DNA of 64,000 nt, taken from NCBI GenBank assembly GCA_035570275.1, contig DATMNI010000117.1, positions 28,896 to 92,895 of the forward strand, read 5' to 3'. Positions 60,019 through 64,000 of the stretch are shown here, one piece after another. The position numbers and the translations under genes were made by a program. How positions within the stretch are numbered: position 1 is the first letter of the stretch; each line of letters opens with the position of its first letter. The notes under the pieces are model-generated. The model saw nothing but the letters and a program-made list of their open reading frames with translations, searched no databases and had not been told where the DNA came from. The stretch is from DATMNI01 sp035570275. GTDB lineage: Bacteria > Acidobacteriota > Terriglobia > Bryobacterales > Bryobacteraceae.

Positions 60019-61314
60019 ATGACGCGACGTGATTATCTCCAATTGTTGGCCGCTGGCGCAGCCGCCTCCTCGGCCCCCGTTACCGCCTCGGCCGCAGGTG
60101 GCGAGGCCGACCGCGCGGCGCGCATGAAGTGGTGGCACGAAGCCCGCTTCGGCATGTTCATCCACTGGGGCCTGTACAGCGTGCTGGGCCGTCAGGAATG
60201 GGTGATGGAGAACGAAGGCATCCCTGTTGCCGAATACGAACAGATTGCCAAACGCTTCAAACCGAAACCCAACGCCGCGCGCGATTGGGCCAAACTCGCC
60301 AAGGCGGCCGGCCAGAAGTACATGGTGATGACCACCAAGCATCACGAAGGCTTCTGCCACTTCGATTCCAAACTGACCGATTACTGCGCGCCCAAGCAGG
60401 GCCCCGGCCGCGACCTTGTTAAGGAATACGTCGATGCCGCCCGCGCCGAAGGCCTGCGCGTGGGCTTCTATTACTCCCTGATGGACTGGCACCATCCCGA
60501 TGGCGCCCGCTGCGCGAACGACGAGGCCGCGCGACAGCGCTTCGTCGCCTACATCCACGGCCAGATCCGCGAGCTGCTCACCAACTACGGCAAGATCGAC
60601 ATTCTCTGGTACGACGTGGCTTGGCCGCTCACCTCTAAGGGCTGGGAATCGGAAAAGATGAACGCCATGGTTTTCCAGCTTCAGCCCGAGATCATCGTCA
60701 ACAACCGCAACAACCTGGACGGCGATTTCAAAACGCCCGAACAAACCATCCGGGCCGAGGGAGCCGGCGCCTGGGAATCCTGCATGACGATGAACGATAG
60801 CTGGGGCTACCAGAAGGCCGATGACGATTGGAAGACGCCCAAAACCATCGTGCGCAACCTGATCACCTGCGCGCACGACACCGGCAACTACCTGCTTAAC
60901 ATCGGCCCGAAACCGGACGGTGGCATCCCCGAGGAGTCGGTTAAGATCATGACGCAGGTGGGTAAGTGGTTGGACAGGAACCGCGTGTCCATCTACCAAT
61001 CCGAAATCGCGCAGCCCCACCGCTCCAACTTTGCCGGCTTCACGCGCAAGGGCAACACCCTGTACATGCACGTCTACGCCTGGCCCGGCGACACAGTGGC
61101 GCTGGGCGGCCTCATGAACAGCGTGAAGTCGGCCAGGCTGCTGGCCTCCGGCAAAGACGTGAAGTTCGACCAGGACAAGTTCCGCGTCCGCTTCACCGGC
61201 CTGCCGGAGAAACCGCCTGACGACCCGGTGACCACTATCGCCATCGAATGCGACGGCCTGCCGCGACAGGATACGGATTTCGTGAGGAAAGAACGGCCGC
61301 GGGACAAGGCTTGA
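60019..61314 (+). CDS. Tat-exported alpha-L-fucosidase (GH29)
   Basis: 431 residues. Twin-arginine signal (TRRDYLQLLAAGAAASSA), then the GH29 barrel: RFGMFIHWGLYS, KYMVMTTKHHEGFCHFDS, YYSLMDWHHPD, and the nucleophile region IDILWYDVAWP (Asp 199). Releases fucose from glycans in the periplasm or outside. Its presence beyond a GDP-fucose exopolysaccharide locus suggests trimming or recycling of fucosylated polymer, or simple plant/fungal glycan use. Confidence 0.93.
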   Translation: MTRRDYLQLLAAGAAASSAPVTASAAGGEADRAARMKWWHEARFGMFIHWGLYSVLGRQEWVMENEGIPVAEYEQIAKRFKPKPNAARDWAKLAKAAGQKYMVMTTKHHEGFCHFDSKLTDYCAPKQGPGRDLVKEYVDAARAEGLRVGFYYSLMDWHHPDGARCANDEAARQRFVAYIHGQIRELLTNYGKIDILWYDVAWPLTSKGWESEKMNAMVFQLQPEIIVNNRNNLDGDFKTPEQTIRAEGAGAWESCMTMNDSWGYQKADDDWKTPKTIVRNLITCAHDTGNYLLNIGPKPDGGIPEESVKIMTQVGKWLDRNRVSIYQSEIAQPHRSNFAGFTRKGNTLYMHVYAWPGDTVALGGLMNSVKSARLLASGKDVKFDQDKFRVRFTGLPEKPPDDPVTTIAIECDGLPRQDTDFVRKERPRDKA

Positions 61315-61393
61315 GCTGATCCCTCTTTAGTCGCCGCGCAGACCGGTTCCCGTCGCCGCGCGGCCGATTGTCTCGGTTGCTATCCTGAGACCA

Positions 61394-62194
61394 GTGCCTC
61401 CCATCGCCCTCACCATCGCCGGTTCGGACCCCAGCGGCGGCGCCGGAATTCAGGCCGACCTCAAGACGTTTCACCAGTTCGGCGTCTACGGCGAAGCAGT
61501 CATCACCCTGCTCACGGTGCAGAACACGGTGCGGGTTTCGCGGGTGGAGGTGATGGCGCCCGCACTGGTGCTGGAGCAACTGGAAGCAGTGCTCGAAGAT
61601 ATTCCGCCGGCGGCGGCTAAAACGGGCGCGCTTGGGTCGGCGGAGATGGTCTCGGCAGTGGCCAGGGCGGCCGCGGAATTCGGGTTTCCACTGGTGGTCG
61701 ACCCGGTGATGGTCAGCAAACACGGATTGCCGCTGCTGCCCGAATCGGCGGTCAGCGCCATCCGCGACCAACTGCTGCCCCATGCGGCGCTGGTCACTCC
61801 CAATCTGCCCGAAGCCCAGGCGCTCACCGGCCTCGCCATCCTCAGTCTCGACGACATGCACCACGCTGCCTGCCGGATACGCGAAATGGGCGCCCGGGCC
61901 GTCCTCATCAAGGGGGGCCACGTCATTAAGGCCGGACACCCCGATGGCGATGCCACCGACGTTCTGTTCGATGGCACCCTGTGGCGCGAGTTTCCCGCGC
62001 CGCGCCTCCCAACCCGGCATACGCACGGAACGGGCTGTACCTACTCGGCCGCCATCACCGCCGGCCTGGCGCGGGGAATGGCGCTGGTAGCCGCCGTCGA
62101 ACGTGCCAAGGGTTTCATCCACGAAGCCATCCGGACCAACCCGGGCCTTGGGCGCGGTTCCGGACCCGTCAACCACCACGCGAGCATCCCATGA
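61394..62194 (+). CDS. thiD: Hydroxymethylpyrimidine/phosphomethylpyrimidine kinase
   Basis: 266 residues from GTG. TIAGSDPSGGAGIQADLKTF, TPNLPEAQALTG, and the anion-hole/catalytic THGTGCTYSAAITAGLARG are diagnostic of the PfkB-like ThiD. It phosphorylates HMP twice for thiamine synthesis. No TPP riboswitch fits in the 79 bases upstream. Confidence 0.95.
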   Translation: MPPIALTIAGSDPSGGAGIQADLKTFHQFGVYGEAVITLLTVQNTVRVSRVEVMAPALVLEQLEAVLEDIPPAAAKTGALGSAEMVSAVARAAAEFGFPLVVDPVMVSKHGLPLLPESAVSAIRDQLLPHAALVTPNLPEAQALTGLAILSLDDMHHAACRIREMGARAVLIKGGHVIKAGHPDGDATDVLFDGTLWREFPAPRLPTRHTHGTGCTYSAAITAGLARGMALVAAVERAKGFIHEAIRTNPGLGRGSGPVNHHASIP

Positions 62195-62424
62195 AATTCC
62201 AAGACTTGTTGATTGCCGCCATCAGGCGTTCCGAGATCCCTCTGCGCTTCGAACCCGGCGCTGAAGAGGCAGTAGCCAAACCAGTGACCGAAGCCCTTCA
62301 GGAATGGATCTCCAGCCATCTTCCGGAATCCGCCGATTCGGAATTCGATGCCGGTTGCCGGGCGCTGGCGGTCCGCCTGCTGGCAGAGTTGGCAGGGTCG
62401 AGCGATCTGCCGCAAGCATTGTAA
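62191..62424 (+). CDS. Small protein of unknown function
   Basis: 77 residues, mostly helical and acidic (PLRFEPGAEEAVAKPVTEALQEWISS). Its ATG overlaps the thiD stop by 4 bases, indicating translational coupling. No motif recognised. Confidence 0.55.
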   Translation: MKFQDLLIAAIRRSEIPLRFEPGAEEAVAKPVTEALQEWISSHLPESADSEFDAGCRALAVRLLAELAGSSDLPQAL

Positions 62425-62462
62425 AATGCGGTTTGCCGAGTACAGTTGCACCCCGAGGTAGA

Positions 62463-62481
62463 CGCGACCCGGAGGGTCGCG
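62463..62481. terminator. Short perfect hairpin between convergent genes
   Basis: CGCGACCC-gga-GGGTCGCG, an 8-bp GC stem in the gap between the thiD operon end and the PQQ dehydrogenase end. No T-run. Confidence 0.4.
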
Positions 62482-62494
62482 GCCACGAACGCCG

Positions 62495-64000
62495 TTACCG
62501 CGGCAGCGCGAACGCCACGTAAGCTCCAGAGATTTTGGTCTGCGTCGCCGGCGTGAGCCCCACTTGCGCCGCGGCGCAGAAGACGACATATTGCCGGCCG
62601 CCCAGTTCGTACACGGCGGGCATGCCTTCCAGCGCGGCATCCACCTGCTTTTGCCAGAGCACTTTTCCCGTGGCGGCATCCAGCGCGCGGACTTCGCGGT
62701 CGCGGCTGCCGGTGAAGATCAAGCCCCCAGCGGTCACCACGGGGCCTACCTTCGGGTAATGCGAACCCGTGTTTTTGATCCCCTTGGCTGCCAGATCGGG
62801 GACGTCGCCCAACGCGATCTTCCACGCGATGGTGCCCTCGTTCAGATCGTAGGCCGTGAAGGAAGTCCACGGCGGCGCAATCGGGGAAAGGCCACTGGCG
62901 GAAATCATGAAGCCGAAACCGCTGGTGTAGCGGTCGTTGTCGGAATCGTTTGGCGTCCCATCCCCGGACGAGGGCGCCGGCGATTTCCGCCCCCCTCCAG
63001 GTTCCAGTTTGAGCATGGCGGGGAGATCCTTGGACACCACGTAGAGCATGCCTTTGGTGGGGTCGACCGCCGCGCCGCCCCAGTTGGCGCCGCCGTTGTT
63101 GCCGGGCATTTGCACCGTGTTGCGCACGCCGGGCGGGGTGAAGAGGCCCTCGTTGCGGGCGCTCAGCAGTTCGTCGCGATAACGGGCGCGCTCTTGCGGA
63201 TCCAGGTACGGGCTGAGATCGTCCACCGTGAACTTCTGGCGGGCGAAGGGCGGCGGCTTTGAAGGGAAGGGCTGCGTCGGCCAGGTCTGTTCGCGGGGCA
63301 TGTCGGAGCGCGGCACTGGGCGCTCTTCAATGGGCCACAGCGGCTCGCCGGTCACACGGTTGAAGACCCACACGAAGCCCTGCTTGCTGACCTGCGCCAC
63401 AATATCGACGCTCTTGCCTTCGTGCCGCACGGTGAGCAGCTTAGGCGCGGTGGCGTCGTCATAATCCCAAATATCGTGGTGGACCATCTGGAAGTGCCAG
63501 AGACGTTTGCCGGTGCGGGCGTCCAGCGCCAGCAGGCAGTCGCCAAAGAGGTTGGCGCCCTTGCGGTCGGCGCCGTAGAAGTTGTACTTGGCGCTGGCGG
63601 TGGGGGCGTAGACGATGCCGCGCTTTTCATCCACGGAGAATTCGCCCCAGACGTTGGCGCCGCCCACGGTTTTCCAGGCGTCCTTGGGCCACGTGTCGTA
63701 GCCGAATTCGCCGGGGCGCGGGATGGTGTGGAAGGTCCAGACCAGTTTGCCGGTACGCACGTCGAAGGCGCGGATGTCGCCGGGCGCCGATCCGTATCCC
63801 TGATTGGTGGCCGAGCCCAGGATGAGCAGATCTTCGAAGACACGGCCGGGCGTCATGGACTGCACCAGGCTCAGGCTCTTGGGATCGCGGTCCAGGCCCT
63901 CTTTCAGGTCGACGCGGCCGGCCGTGCCGAAAGTGGTAATTAGCTTTCCGGTTTTGGCATCGATGGCGCGCAGGAAGTGGTTGCTGGCGAAGAGCAGCCG
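62495..64000 (-). CDS. PQQ-dependent dehydrogenase, partial
   Basis: The C-terminal 501 residues are in the window; the gene enters across the right edge. PQQ-propeller repeats are evident: LRAIDAKTGKLITTFG, IRAFDVRTGKLVWTFHTIPRPGEFG, LLALDARTGKRLWHFQMVHHDIWDYD, VRALDAATGKVLWQKQVDA. The GxxxWDYD element matches quinoprotein glucose/alcohol dehydrogenases. Periplasmic oxidation of sugars or alcohols; no cytochrome domain in the visible part. Confidence 0.9.
   Translation of the reverse strand, partial: RLLFASNHFLRAIDAKTGKLITTFGTAGRVDLKEGLDRDPKSLSLVQSMTPGRVFEDLLILGSATNQGYGSAPGDIRAFDVRTGKLVWTFHTIPRPGEFGYDTWPKDAWKTVGGANVWGEFSVDEKRGIVYAPTASAKYNFYGADRKGANLFGDCLLALDARTGKRLWHFQMVHHDIWDYDDATAPKLLTVRHEGKSVDIVAQVSKQGFVWVFNRVTGEPLWPIEERPVPRSDMPREQTWPTQPFPSKPPPFARQKFTVDDLSPYLDPQERARYRDELLSARNEGLFTPPGVRNTVQMPGNNGGANWGGAAVDPTKGMLYVVSKDLPAMLKLEPGGGRKSPAPSSGDGTPNDSDNDRYTSGFGFMISASGLSPIAPPWTSFTAYDLNEGTIAWKIALGDVPDLAAKGIKNTGSHYPKVGPVVTAGGLIFTGSRDREVRALDAATGKVLWQKQVDAALEGMPAVYELGGRQYVVFCAAAQVGLTPATQTKISGAYVAFALPR

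Noticed and set aside
61315..61393. TPP riboswitch before thiD
   Set aside because: The gap is too short and the CUGAGA core is absent.

Overview
The window looks like chromosomal DNA of a GC-rich soil acidobacterium of the Bryobacterales/Solibacter type. This is an inference from a giant Oar-like TonB receptor with an N-terminal carboxypeptidase-regulatory domain, a MacB-type efflux operon, PQQ dehydrogenase and GH29 genes, many toxin-antitoxin pairs, and non-coding, minisatellite-rich spacers. No rRNA, tRNA, CRISPR array or intact insertion sequence was seen.

Layout. 1-12 kb: a RelE/ParE-type toxin-antitoxin pair, a collapsed hsdM remnant, a four-gene tripartite ABC efflux operon (two FtsX permeases, HlyD-type adaptor, ATPase), a DUF433/DUF5615 pair, an outer-membrane-like protein, the TonB receptor and a Phd/PIN toxin-antitoxin pair with a palindromic operator. 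12-15 kb: a secreted C45-type Ntn hydrolase with an M1-peptidase-like tail.

15.3-31.3 kb holds the most interesting system: two related lasso-peptide loci on the minus strand. Locus 1 (22975 down to 15293) is one tightly packed operon: RRE/PqqD protein, a wrecked B2 peptidase, Asn-synthetase-like cyclase, precursor, HPr-kinase-like kinase, PRMT-like methyltransferase, nucleotidyltransferase and ABC exporter. Locus 2 (31319 down to about 28085) has RRE, an intact B2 peptidase, cyclase, a precursor with two tail cysteines, and a broken kinase. The lesions are complementary: locus 2 keeps the only intact leader peptidase, locus 1 the only intact kinase, methyltransferase, nucleotidyltransferase and exporter. 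This suggests one split, cross-complementing system making two lassos. A di-haem peroxidase and an alpha/beta hydrolase lie between them.

31.7-53.2 kb is an exopolysaccharide locus, nearly all on the minus strand: NusG-like antiterminator, RHH protein, Wza-like exporter, tyrosine autokinase, Wzx flippase, acetyltransferases, glycosyltransferases, O-antigen ligase/polymerase, Gmd and Fcl (GDP-fucose), a membrane acyltransferase flanked by duplicated fcl 3' ends, WbaP-like initiating transferase and a VanZ-like protein. A CpsB-type phosphatase and a zinc-ribbon membrane protein diverge from it. The leader RNA contains a duplicated hairpin motif that may be the antitermination target.

53.2-64 kb: a TPR protein and a membrane J-domain protein, a tandemly duplicated FecR-like/polymerase module (the first polymerase copy is dead), a Tat-exported alpha-L-fucosidase, thiD, a small unknown protein and a truncated PQQ-dependent dehydrogenase at the window edge. 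Several genes carry in-frame minisatellites (15, 15, 18, 21 and 36 bp units), one of which accompanies destruction of the locus 1 peptidase.
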